Position numbers and translations under genes: made by a program. Positions 45,042 to 53,748 of a stretch of DNA of 64,000 nucleotides are shown in pieces; position 1 is the stretch's first letter, and each line of letters opens with the position of its first letter. The stretch comes from CAYRJD01 sp965247395 (lineage in GTDB: Bacteria > Actinomycetota > Acidimicrobiia > Acidimicrobiales > Poriferisodalaceae): assembly GCA_965247395.1 (NCBI GenBank), contig OZ252012.1, positions 1,178,001 to 1,242,000 of the forward strand, in the 5' to 3' direction. The notes under the pieces were generated by a model, which had not been told where the DNA came from, made no database searches, and was given only the letters and a program-made list of their open reading frames with translations.

Positions 45042-46235
45042 GTGGAAACCACGCAGCTGCAGTCAACGCCGGGCTTTGTTATCTACGACATTGCCGATGC
45101 GGAGAACTACGTGGGCCCAACCCGTTTGGGAGTCAAGCTGATCCCCAGCAACGCCACGATGTTGGTGCGCCACCAGACCTACGTGTTTGCCACTCTGGGC
45201 ATGCGTCGCAGCGGGGCAACAATCGGACTCAAGTCTGACCTGGGCGATGCCGCAACTGCGGTAGGTGCTTTGGCGACCGAGTTGGCTGAGGAGTTTTCTT
45301 CACAACGGCTGCTAACCGCACCTGGCTTGCGTCTTGACTCAACAATGCTGGCGCCTGTACTAGCGCACGATCAACGCAACCCAATAACAAACGATGACCG
45401 CGACGGAATCACCTTCGGCGACGAGCTGATTGGCGTGGGTGCTGTCGCTGCCGCGGGCGCTGCTACTGCCACAGGCGCTATTGGTTCGCTGGCAGACAAG
45501 AGTGTCGCAATCGAAGGATTTGGTTCAGAGGGGCTGGCAATAGCACGAGAAGTGCTCGCCCAGGGCGGGTCGGTCGTGGCTATAAGCACAGCCAAGGGCT
45601 GTGTTACAGGCAATTTCAGTGGTGATGCCCTGACTGACGCACTGACGGCAGCTAACTCCAGCAACAACTCCAGCAGTAACTCCACCACCAACTCCACCGG
45701 TAACTCCAGCAATAACTCCAGCAATAATTCCAGCAATAATTCCACCAATAATTCCACCAATAATTCCACCAATGACGACGAAGAGAAGATCATCTCAACG
45801 CTGACCGAATCGCATGGAGGTTCCGCCGGAAAGGCGGGGCAAATATGGGGCGGCGACAACGTTGACGTGATCTTTTGCGGCTCAAAACCGGGCGCGCTAA
45901 GCGGCGAGGGCGCAACGATGGCAGCCAAAACGAAAGCCGCCGTGGTGGCTTGGTCAGCGGCGGCCATCTCGGCCAAAGCGCTAGCGGAACTACGCAAGAC
46001 TGGGGTGACAGCGGTAGCCGACTTTGTGAGCGCGGTCGGACCAGCGTTGAGCTGGTGGGCTAGCGGCGACACAACTCATGACCAGTTACGAGAACAAACC
46101 GCAGCGACGGTGTCTGAGGTGATGGCTGAGACCGCTGACCACGACGACGGTTACTACATGGCGGCCTGTTATCGGGCCGAGCAGTTCATGAGCACTTGGC
46201 TAGACGAACTGCCCTTCGGCCGACCGCTTGGGTAA
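45042..46235 (+). CDS. Glutamate/leucine dehydrogenase-like protein with Asn/Ser repeat insert
   Basis: The C-terminal half is clearly the Rossmann domain of Glu/Leu/Val dehydrogenases: SVAIEGFGSEGLAIAREVLAQGG, then VDVIFCGSKPGA. The N-terminal half has YVGPTRLGVKLIPS, but I cannot find the GG(A)KGG motif with its catalytic lysine; RSGATIGLKSDLGD sits there instead. So it may be a degenerate or regulatory paralogue. Within the Rossmann domain at residues 205-244 lies a run of exactly ten NSSN/NSTN-type tetrapeptides. GTG start. Confidence 0.75.
   Translation: METTQLQSTPGFVIYDIADAENYVGPTRLGVKLIPSNATMLVRHQTYVFATLGMRRSGATIGLKSDLGDAATAVGALATELAEEFSSQRLLTAPGLRLDSTMLAPVLAHDQRNPITNDDRDGITFGDELIGVGAVAAAGAATATGAIGSLADKSVAIEGFGSEGLAIAREVLAQGGSVVAISTAKGCVTGNFSGDALTDALTAANSSNNSSSNSTTNSTGNSSNNSSNNSSNNSTNNSTNNSTNDDEEKIISTLTESHGGSAGKAGQIWGGDNVDVIFCGSKPGALSGEGATMAAKTKAAVVAWSAAAISAKALAELRKTGVTAVADFVSAVGPALSWWASGDTTHDQLREQTAATVSEVMAETADHDDGYYMAACYRAEQFMSTWLDELPFGRPLG
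45654..45773 (+). repeat. 12-bp coding minisatellite, ten units
   Basis: Exactly 120 bases: ten imperfect 12-bp units of AACTCCAGCAAT type, coding Asn-Ser-Ser/Thr-x. In frame, within the nucleotide-binding domain of the GDH-like gene. The last six units are nearly identical, indicating recent expansion. Confidence 0.95.
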
Positions 46236-46311
46236 CCGCAACGCGATCGCACCAAGGTGGCTGCCAGTACAACCAGCCAGCCCGGCCTGCTAGCCCAGTC
46301 AGCCCAGCCTG

Positions 46312-47514
46312 CTAGTCCAGCAGCGAGCGGCTAATTACGACGTTTTGGATTTCGGTGGCGCCGTCTAGGTAGTGCGTCAGCCGGGCTGCTGACAAATGAC
46401 GCGGAAGCGGATGGTCTCGTCGGGCGCCGATCGCACCCATTACCTGCATGCAATCACTAATGCGTCGCTCCGCTACGCGGGTCGCAAATTTCTTTGCGTG
46501 AGCTGCCGCTACGGAAGTAGTCCCTGGGGCCGCAGCTCGATAGGCCAGCAGCCGGGCCGCTTCAAGATCGGTCGCAACATCGGCCAGCAAAAACCGCACG
46601 CCTTGAAAATCTGCGACTCGGTCGCCGAACGCCTGTCGCTGGCGCACGTAGTTGACGGCGGTTTCTAACGCGGTGCGAAGCATCCCGCAGCACATCGCCG
46701 ACACCAGCACCCGGGCAATATCAATGCCTGCCATCGCGGCGGCAAACCCTTCCCCGGCAGGTACAAACAGCTCGGCATCGGTAACGACGCAATCTTCAAA
46801 CTCAAAGCCGTTGGTGCCCATAGCGTGCGCTCCGACTAGCTGATAACCGGGCTGACGCACGACGCCATCTGTGGCGGTGGTGTCAACTAGAAATACTGCG
46901 ATGCCGCGGTGCCCTAACGCCTGATCGGTTTGCGCATACACCGACAGAAGCTGGGCGGCAGTGCCGTTCGTTACCCACGCTTTGGAGCCGTTCAGCACCC
47001 AACTATCGCCGTCACGCTGGGCGGAGACGGTGATGGCCGCAGCGTCGCTGCCAGCCTCTGGCTCGGTCAACAAGAAGGCGCCGATCTTTTTGCCGCTTAC
47101 TAGTTCTGGTAAAGCGGTCTCGCGCATCTCCGGCGGTGCAAGTTTGCTAACCGAGTTGGCCAGATTGTTGTGGCAAACCAGAGAAAACGCCACAGCCAGA
47201 TCTACCGCTGCTATTTCTTCCAGCACTCGTGCTAGCCCAAACTGGCTCAGCTCAGCGCCGCCGTCAGCGGTGGGGACAAGCAGTCCGGTAAAGCCGTTGG
47301 CTGCGGCGGATTCGAACGCCTCATGAGCAAACCGGCGCTCGCTCTCCCAGGTTTCGCTGCGCTCGGCAACAAATTCTCGTGCCCAGCTAGCCGCGGCGGA
47401 CACCTTCTGTGCGCTGGAAGCGTCTAGGTCGGCATCAATGATCGCAGCGGATTCGCTCAAAGAAGTAAGCGGCTCGGTGGGCCAAAGCTGAGCTGGCGCA
47501 GATTGCTTGGTCAT
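46312..47514 (-). CDS. Acyl-CoA dehydrogenase
   Basis: 400 residues of acyl-CoA dehydrogenase fold: FLLTEPEAGSDAAAI, WVLNGSKAWVTNG and RQAFGDRVADFQGVRFLLAD. At the position of the catalytic Glu it has Asp, as YLDGATEIQN in place of YEGTSEIQ, a variant seen in some divergent FadE enzymes but worth note. Its start overlaps the stop of the SDR upstream by ATGA, so the two are translationally coupled. Confidence 0.9.
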   Translation of the reverse strand: MTKQSAPAQLWPTEPLTSLSESAAIIDADLDASSAQKVSAAASWAREFVAERSETWESERRFAHEAFESAAANGFTGLLVPTADGGAELSQFGLARVLEEIAAVDLAVAFSLVCHNNLANSVSKLAPPEMRETALPELVSGKKIGAFLLTEPEAGSDAAAITVSAQRDGDSWVLNGSKAWVTNGTAAQLLSVYAQTDQALGHRGIAVFLVDTTATDGVVRQPGYQLVGAHAMGTNGFEFEDCVVTDAELFVPAGEGFAAAMAGIDIARVLVSAMCCGMLRTALETAVNYVRQRQAFGDRVADFQGVRFLLADVATDLEAARLLAYRAAAPGTTSVAAAHAKKFATRVAERRISDCMQVMGAIGARRDHPLPRHLSAARLTHYLDGATEIQNVVISRSLLD

Positions 47515-48425
47515 AGCCGACGAACCTTGGCTTGCTTGCCAGTGCTGCCGTAGGCCATGCCCGCCATCCGGTGCAGGTTGCGAGAGTTGTGCAACCTGCC
47601 TTGCAGGCGCGGGCCCGCTGCCAGCAGCCCACCATCCACTATGTGAGCCTGACCCGTTACAAACTGCGATTCGTCGCTAGCCAAAAACATTGCCATGGCA
47701 GCAATGTCTGTTCCTTCGCCACGATCGGGCCAAGGCTGTATCTGCGACATCACCTCCTCGGCTTGGGCTTCGTTGCCGTCATGCATCAGCGGAGTGAAAA
47801 TGATTCCAGGGCAGATGGCGTTGACGCGTATGCGATGCGGGGCTAGCTCTGTTGCGGTGGTGGTCGACAGATTGACTACCGCTGCCTTGGCGGCCGAGTA
47901 GGCCTGCGGGCCTGCGCCACCGCCGATCCCGGCAATCGATGCGGTGTTGATGATTGACCCGCCGGTGCCTTGCTCGATCATTATGCGGGCGGCGTGTTTG
48001 GTACCCAGAAAAACCGACCGCACCAGCACCGCAAACGTTTCGTCCCAAGCGTCGACCTCTAGCTCGGTTATCGGGCCGAACGCCCCGCCGATGCCTGCGT
48101 TGTTGAACATCACATCAAGCTGACCGAAGGCTTCTAGCGCTAGATCGACCAGAGCGGCGATGTCTTCTTCTTGCGAAACGTCGGTGCGCGTAAACCGCAC
48201 ACGATCTCCGGAGCCGCTCGCTGATAGCTCCTCGACTAGCTCGCGGCCCTTGTCAGCGTTGAGGTCGGCTATCACTACCGACGCTTGCTCGGCTACGAAC
48301 TTCTCGACGGTTGCACGCCCCATGCCGCTCGCACCGCCGGTGACAATTGCAACCTTGCCTGCCAAGCGTCCGGTGCCTGATGCGGGTTTTTGATTTTCTG
48401 TTTTGCTTGTGTTGTTTGTTGCCAT
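47511..48425 (-). CDS. SDR-family oxidoreductase
   Basis: Short-chain dehydrogenase: TGGASGMG cofactor loop, NNAG, catalytic Ser in NTASIAG and YxxxK in YSAAKAA. VIADLNADK after strand 2 favours NAD(H). AGGAGAAGG lies before the ATG. A C-terminal extension of about 30 residues follows the usual end (QAHIVDGGLLA). It is coupled by ATGA to the acyl-CoA dehydrogenase and probably oxidises a hydroxyacyl-CoA or alcohol of the same pathway. Confidence 0.9.
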   Translation of the reverse strand: MATNNTSKTENQKPASGTGRLAGKVAIVTGGASGMGRATVEKFVAEQASVVIADLNADKGRELVEELSASGSGDRVRFTRTDVSQEEDIAALVDLALEAFGQLDVMFNNAGIGGAFGPITELEVDAWDETFAVLVRSVFLGTKHAARIMIEQGTGGSIINTASIAGIGGGAGPQAYSAAKAAVVNLSTTTATELAPHRIRVNAICPGIIFTPLMHDGNEAQAEEVMSQIQPWPDRGEGTDIAAMAMFLASDESQFVTGQAHIVDGGLLAAGPRLQGRLHNSRNLHRMAGMAYGSTGKQAKVRRL

Positions 48426-48500
48426 ATTCGGGGCCCTTCTCCTCTTATGCCTGCCTATGTTTATCTATGTTTGTTAACGATGTTTGCTAACAGTGCGCAG

Positions 48501-48562
48501 CTTGCTAACAATGCTTGCTAATAGTGCACAGTTTGCTAACGATGCTTGCTAACAGTGCACAA
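48501..48562. repeat. 31-bp tandem repeat at the 3' end of the DUF1015 gene
   Basis: Units 48501-48531 and 48532-48562 (TTGCTAAC[A/G]ATGCTTGCTAA[T/C]AGTGCACA core), with further half-units back to 48470. The second unit contains the stop and last codons of the DUF1015 gene. Confidence 0.85.
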
Positions 48563-49994
48563 GCATTACGCCTGAGCGCACCTTGGGCACTAGATAGGTG
48601 CTCTTGGGCGGCATTGTTTCACCTCGGTCGGCGATCGCAAACACGGCTTCTACTGGCACTGGAGCCGACAAGATCGTGAAAACGTCGGACCTGTGTTTTG
48701 CCTTTGGCTGTGAGCCTGACTGAGAGCTAGCCGAAGACCTAGCTTGAGAGCTAGCCGAGGGGTTGGATTGGGAGTTAGCCGAAGGAGGAACTGGTCCGGT
48801 TGCAAGCGGTGAAGGACGGTAGCTGATTCGAGGGTCTGATGGCTCGGTTATGCCAAACAGGGCTGGAAGCAGTTGTGCGTGAATGAACTCGGAATCCACT
48901 GCAGGTGGGTTGCCGGCAGCAGGGTCCTGCGCCTGCGTACCGCGAACTGGGCTCTGCGTGCCGCGAGCAGGGCCTTGGCCCGCGGTCGTTGCGGGCAAAT
49001 CCAACCGACGGGCCGTGTACCAGCGTTCGCCCATTCCTATTCCCAGCCAGCCTGCCTGCATAGGAATAGCTGCGTTCTCGTCAGGCACCTCTGCTATTTC
49101 GCAGAACTGCCCCAAGATCTCCATAATCCGGCGAGGCATCACATCAATGTCGGAGATCAGGCGGTCGAAACCAGCGAGGATTAGCTCTTCGGGTAACACC
49201 ATCGCGACCAGCACCCGCTTGAGCCCAGCCATTTTGGTGGCCGCAACACGATGATGGCCGTCAATGATGTAGACGCTGCCAGCTAGCGAAACCTCGCCGC
49301 TAGCAGGATCTTGTGTGCCGCGAACTGGGCCTTGCATGCCGCGAACTGGGCCTTGCATGCCGCTAGCTGGGTTTGCCGGGTCAACACTCCAGAGTGTGAT
49401 GGTCGCGCCGTCGGCCGTTTCGGCGTGAAGCAGCAAGTCGTCGGTTGAAGCGTTAGCCCCCGTGCTGCCACCAGCCTCACCACCCGCAGCCGTACTTGTT
49501 TCAACAGGGTTCGCGGCAATCGTGGCATCGATGACATCTCTAACCCAGGGCGCACCCGGGCAGGTAGCCAGCACCGGGCTCCACATTTCAGCCATCTCTC
49601 TAAAACTGGCCGCCAAGGAAACCACGCTTGCTTCGTGAGTGTCTTCATGCGCACACAGCTTGTGCTCGTCCATATCGATCATGCCAATCAGGGAATGCTG
49701 CACCCGGCCAAAAGCCTCTACGCGCTGCACGAACAGTCGCGGCTCGGTTTGTCGTGTGTAGGCGCCAGCATCCAACAGCCTTTGCAGAGCCGCGGCTGAG
49801 CGCATGGCCGTACTTTGATGTCCGCTGGGGTGCGTGCCCGTAACGCTTGGCGCTGTGGTGACATGAATAAACGAGTCGCGATTGTCAGCCATCAAGCGCT
49901 CACGCATTGCTTGGGTCAGAGTGTCGTGCGGCGGCGCGATAACCCTTCTGGCCCACTCCGGGGTGAGAATGGCTGCTCGCACCGGATGTATCAC
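48549..49994 (-). CDS. DUF1015-family protein with repeat inserts
   Basis: Family opening VIHPVRAAILTPEWARRVIAPPHDT and the diagnostic YIIDGHHRVAATKM, which resembles a catalytic or metal site. The function of the family is not established; some members sit near amino-acid or serine metabolism genes. The GTG start at 49994 overlaps the stop of the CoA-transferase upstream (GTGA). Two separate inserts carry the same GTQxPVRG-type repeats (coding DNA near 48940-48985 and 49310-49375), and another has Ser/Gln repeats. Confidence 0.85.
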   Translation of the reverse strand: MIHPVRAAILTPEWARRVIAPPHDTLTQAMRERLMADNRDSFIHVTTAPSVTGTHPSGHQSTAMRSAAALQRLLDAGAYTRQTEPRLFVQRVEAFGRVQHSLIGMIDMDEHKLCAHEDTHEASVVSLAASFREMAEMWSPVLATCPGAPWVRDVIDATIAANPVETSTAAGGEAGGSTGANASTDDLLLHAETADGATITLWSVDPANPASGMQGPVRGMQGPVRGTQDPASGEVSLAGSVYIIDGHHRVAATKMAGLKRVLVAMVLPEELILAGFDRLISDIDVMPRRIMEILGQFCEIAEVPDENAAIPMQAGWLGIGMGERWYTARRLDLPATTAGQGPARGTQSPVRGTQAQDPAAGNPPAVDSEFIHAQLLPALFGITEPSDPRISYRPSPLATGPVPPSANSQSNPSASSQARSSASSQSGSQPKAKHRSDVFTILSAPVPVEAVFAIADRGETMPPKSTYLVPKVRSGVMLVHC

Positions 49995-51187
49995 GGAATC
50001 ACACCGGCTTGTTTCAGCGCTTCGATGCGTTCCCAATCAACGCCCAGTTCGACCAGCACTAACTCCGTGTGCTGACCAATCTCGGGGGGCGGCTCGGTCA
50101 CCTGCCACGAACTGGCAGAAAAATCGACCGGAGTGGCCACCATCTCCACCGTTTCGCCGTCCGCGGTCGGCACCGGCACCCAGCATCGAGCGGCTTGGGC
50201 TTGCTGGTCCGAACGCATGTCCAAGGTTGATTGAACTGGCGCCCACCACACGTCGCCTGCGTCAAAGATCTTCCCCCACTCAGCGCGCGTGCGAGTAGCC
50301 ATCACCTCGTCCATCTCCAGAATCAGTTCTTCAGAATGGTCTATGCGAGTCTCCAGCGATTCGTACTTCGGGTTTTCAAACCAGTCGGGCCGATCAAGCG
50401 CAGCAACCACCGCGGGCCAATGGCGGTCACCCTCAAGACCCAACATCCACAACCATTCATCGTTTGAGCAGCGATAGCAGTTGATCAGCGGGTTTGGTGG
50501 GTTCTTGCGACTCCACGGTGTGGTCTCCGCACCGGTCATAGCGGTGACGTTGTGATCCCAGCCCAGCATGTAGGTGCCTAAGCGCAGCAACGATGTCTCC
50601 ACCAGCTGGCCTTCGCCAGTTTTTGTGCGATGAAACAGAGCGGCAGACACTCCGGCGGCTGCGGCCATGCCAGTCATGTGGTCACCCATGCCGCCACGCT
50701 GATAAGGAAGCTGTGCGTCCTCCGGTGTGAGAGCCGAAGCAATGCCGGCACGCGACCAAAACGCTCCAACGTCATAGGACTGCCGATCGCTTTCTTCGCC
50801 GCGTAGCGACAAGCCGGTGACGCTGGCGTAAATCAAGGCCGGATAACGCTCCGCCAGGGATTCATAATCCAGTCCGAGGCGAATCAAACCGCCTGGCCTG
50901 ATGTTTGAAACGAACACGTCGGCTGATGCCAGCAGACTGTGCAACACCTCAAGGCCTTCGGGCATAGACAGATCCAGGGCGACGCTGCGCTTACCGCGGT
51001 TGTCTAGATCGAATGGCGGATTGCCCTGTTCATAGAGCCAGTCAAGCGTGCGAAACGGGTCTCCTTCGTGCGACTCAATCTTGACGACATCGGCTCCCCA
51101 GTCGGCCAAAATGCCCCCACAGGCAGGTCCTGCTACCCAGACCCCAAGTTCGACAACTCGTATGCCATCCATGGGCCCAGTCATCAA
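49991..51187 (-). CDS. CaiB/BaiF CoA-transferase
   Basis: 398-residue class III CoA-transferase: MDGIRVVELGVWVAGPACGG, then WGADVVKIESHEGDPFR, the catalytic Asp in RQSYDVGAFWSRAG and TGEGQLVETSLLRLG. The family segment NRGKRSVALDLSMPEGLE is typical. It overlaps the DUF1015 gene by a few bases, so the two are co-expressed. Substrate unknown. Confidence 0.92.
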   Translation of the reverse strand: MMTGPMDGIRVVELGVWVAGPACGGILADWGADVVKIESHEGDPFRTLDWLYEQGNPPFDLDNRGKRSVALDLSMPEGLEVLHSLLASADVFVSNIRPGGLIRLGLDYESLAERYPALIYASVTGLSLRGEESDRQSYDVGAFWSRAGIASALTPEDAQLPYQRGGMGDHMTGMAAAAGVSAALFHRTKTGEGQLVETSLLRLGTYMLGWDHNVTAMTGAETTPWSRKNPPNPLINCYRCSNDEWLWMLGLEGDRHWPAVVAALDRPDWFENPKYESLETRIDHSEELILEMDEVMATRTRAEWGKIFDAGDVWWAPVQSTLDMRSDQQAQAARCWVPVPTADGETVEMVATPVDFSASSWQVTEPPPEIGQHTELVLVELGVDWERIEALKQAGVIP

Positions 51188-51490
51188 TCCCCGATCCCCT
51201 TTGCTTTGCTCATCTATTTGGGCTCACAGGTTCAACCAACTCGCAAGCGCGACTACCAAGTCCGGCCCAGACTAATCAGCAGTGAGAAGACGGGGTGAAG
51301 ACGGGGTGAAGACGGGGAGAAGCCAGAGAATCTTGCTGGATAACCCATGACGGCAGTTCATACCACCTGCCAACAAGCAGCTAAATCGGCGAGCCCCACT
51401 AAACCTCCGTTATTGAGGCTAAATCACCTGTTTTGGTTGTTTTTAGTCGGCTTGAGAGGCGTTGTGAGGCGTTGTTTAGGTAGTGAGGCG
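51188..51490. other. 303-bp spacer with 11-bp tandem repeats
   Basis: No gene seen. Three 11-bp units GAAGACGGGG[T/A] run at 51286-51318, and GAGGCGTTGT is repeated near 51456-51475. The promoter of the CoA-transferase (minus strand) should be at the left end. Confidence 0.6.
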
Positions 51491-52072
51491 CTATTGGGAC
51501 GCTGAGAGCGGATACCGGTCGGTGAGGAAGGTCATGTATGCGCCCGTTCTCACGTTCAGGCCTATAAACGCCATAAAGAAATTGCGTATTCCGGCGGGCC
51601 AGCGACCGGTGAACAGCAACACGAAGAACATCACCACCCCAAGAACAAGGGCAATAATTTCAAGCACCGTTAATACCACAATGACTGGAATAAGGAGAAT
51701 TGGGCGAAACAGCACCGTTAGCCGGTTATGTCCGTCTAGCTGAACATCGATGTCGGTGCGAGCCTGATGCCCTCCGGGATCGGCACCATCACCGTTGAAT
51801 TCAAAAGGCGGGTACTGGTCTGAAAGCACTAAAAGAAAGGCAGAGACCCGGTGCTCGTAACGAATCAGCATCGTGAAATATTTCGCCAGAAATTCTGGAT
51901 TGGATCCAGTGAACAGGGTGATAATCCAGGAGAGGATCCACAATGGGAGAAAGGCGATCGAAAGGATGTAGACGACGACCGCGTGCGGAATGATCAGCAA
52001 CCAGTGCACCAACACGCGCCAGTTGGCGACTTTTTCAGGAGTATTTACTGAGAATCTTGCTGGGTATTCCAT
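51491..52072 (-). CDS. DUF4389 membrane protein
   Basis: 193 residues with two related halves. Each has a hydrophobic hairpin (VLVHWLLIIPHAVVVYILSI and LFRPILLIPVIVVLTVLEII) and a FTGxxP(E/A) segment (LFTGSNPEFLAKYF and LFTGRWPAGIRNFF). That is the DUF4389 arrangement. A polar loop separates the halves. Function unknown; probably an integral membrane protein. Confidence 0.85.
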   Translation of the reverse strand: MEYPARFSVNTPEKVANWRVLVHWLLIIPHAVVVYILSIAFLPLWILSWIITLFTGSNPEFLAKYFTMLIRYEHRVSAFLLVLSDQYPPFEFNGDGADPGGHQARTDIDVQLDGHNRLTVLFRPILLIPVIVVLTVLEIIALVLGVVMFFVLLFTGRWPAGIRNFFMAFIGLNVRTGAYMTFLTDRYPLSASQ

Positions 52073-52128
52073 GGGCTCAAGATTACACCACCGCCTGCGC
52101 CGTTAGCCCATTAACCCCCAAAGCCCTG

Positions 52129-53694
52129 CTACTGCGTCGTAAGTTCTTCCAGAATTGGAACCAGGTGGCGGCGCAGCAGCTTGCCTGTTGAGGTTCTCGG
52201 CAGCTCTTCAAGCAGATGCACCACCTCAGGTCGCTTGAACGGCGCAAGCCGTTCGCGTGCGTACGCGACTAGATCCTCACCCGATGTCCCGCTGCCAACT
52301 CGCACGACCGCTGCGGCCACCACTCGCTCACCCCACTCTTCGCTAGGAATGCCCACCACCGCTACCTCCAACACCGCCGTGTGTTCATAGAGCACATCTT
52401 CCACCTCATCGGGCAGCACGTTTTCGCCGCCTCGAATAATCATGTCGCCGGTGCGTCCAGACAAGAACAGATAGTCATCCTCGTCTATGTATCCGAGGTC
52501 GCCGGTATGTACCCAGCCCTCGTCGTCAATAGTTACGCGAGTTTTTTCTTCGTTGCCCCAATAGCCGCTCATCGCCCTGGCTGTCAGCAGCTGTACCTCG
52601 CCCATCACTCCAGGACCGACCGGCTTACCGGTATCGGTGTCAATCACACGCATCTGCACGTCTTCAAGCAGCTGGCCAACCGAGCCAAGCCGGCGCAACT
52701 TGACTTGCTTCTCGGCTTCTGTGCCCTCAATGCGATGGTCGTCTGGGTCGAGCACCGCCACCGTGGAAGTGGTCTCGGTCTGGCCGTAGGCGCCGGTGAA
52801 CGCCACATTGGAAGGAAAACTCTCGATCGCTCGACGAATGACCGAGGGCGGCATCGGTGCGGCGCCGTACGTAATCGCTTCCAACGACTCAAACACTTCT
52901 GGGGAGAAGTTCGGCACCTCCATCACGCGCGACAACATCGTCGGCACCAAGAACGCGTGCGTTACTTCATGCTCCTTAATGCAGTCGATCCACTGCGACG
53001 CCTCAAACTGAGGCAGCAACACCACCACTCGGCCGCTGTAAAGAGCATTCAACATAGAGGTGAGCCCAGCTATGTGATACAGCGGCACGGCGATCGCCAT
53101 ACGTCCGATGTCTTCACCTGTTGCGGCGTCGTTAGTGCCCATCACGTAGCCGGTGATGGCTTCGTTGGTGAGACGCACACCCTTCGGCAGCGCGGTGGTG
53201 CCGCTGGTGTAGAGCAACGCACACAACCCGTCAGGATCGACCTCTTCGGGCACCGGCAGCTCAAACGCTTCGTCTCGAGCAGCCGCGAACGAGCTTGGGT
53301 CGTCCAGCAGCAGCACCTCAACGACGGAGTCGGGTTTGGCCTTATCCACCTGCTCGGCATAACGAGTTTCGGTAAACAGCACCTTCACGCCGGAGTCCTT
53401 GAGCAGGTGCGCTATCTCCTCTGGGCCTGCCCTGAAGTTCATCGGCACCACGGTGGCCCCTGCAAACGCCGCTCCGAAGATGGCCTCAACGCATTCGATG
53501 CTGTTGGTTGCAAACACACCTACGCGGTCGCCCGGCTCAACACCCAGCGTGGTTAGCAAGCCGGCGGTCTTGGCTACGTTGTCGAGTAGCTGCTGGTAGG
53601 TGACCTCTCGCGCCGGATCGGTCGAGATGTCGATAAGGATGGTTTGATCACCAGCAATCGTTGCTGGCATAAATAGGAGCATTCCCAGGTTCAA
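52129..53694 (-). CDS. Acyl-CoA synthetase (AMP-forming)
   Basis: ANL-family ligase of 521 residues. The AMP motif is LLYTSGTTALPKGVRLTN, the A5 region AYGQTETT, A7 WVHTGDLGYID and the A10 lysine PRTSTGKLLRR. It activates a carboxylic acid to acyl-CoA; chain length is unknown. The start is TTG 53694, with AAGGGGA 6 bases upstream; ATG 53682 is in frame. Its promoter region (54 bp) is shared with the divergent selenoprotein gene. Confidence 0.92.
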   Translation of the reverse strand: MNLGMLLFMPATIAGDQTILIDISTDPAREVTYQQLLDNVAKTAGLLTTLGVEPGDRVGVFATNSIECVEAIFGAAFAGATVVPMNFRAGPEEIAHLLKDSGVKVLFTETRYAEQVDKAKPDSVVEVLLLDDPSSFAAARDEAFELPVPEEVDPDGLCALLYTSGTTALPKGVRLTNEAITGYVMGTNDAATGEDIGRMAIAVPLYHIAGLTSMLNALYSGRVVVLLPQFEASQWIDCIKEHEVTHAFLVPTMLSRVMEVPNFSPEVFESLEAITYGAAPMPPSVIRRAIESFPSNVAFTGAYGQTETTSTVAVLDPDDHRIEGTEAEKQVKLRRLGSVGQLLEDVQMRVIDTDTGKPVGPGVMGEVQLLTARAMSGYWGNEEKTRVTIDDEGWVHTGDLGYIDEDDYLFLSGRTGDMIIRGGENVLPDEVEDVLYEHTAVLEVAVVGIPSEEWGERVVAAAVVRVGSGTSGEDLVAYARERLAPFKRPEVVHLLEELPRTSTGKLLRRHLVPILEELTTQ

Positions 53695-53748
53695 CGCGTT
53701 CCCCTTAAATTATTTTTTCGGTAGCTCATTGTGCCCTAGCCTGAACTT

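Noticed and set aside
45654..45773. CRISPR-like or intergenic repeat array
   Set aside because: Units are contiguous 12-mers in frame in a gene, with no spacers.
45371..46072. Minus-strand frame opposite the GDH-like gene
   Set aside because: Leu/Glu/Val repeats are the complement of the Asn/Ser minisatellite; the plus strand carries the recognisable Rossmann fold.
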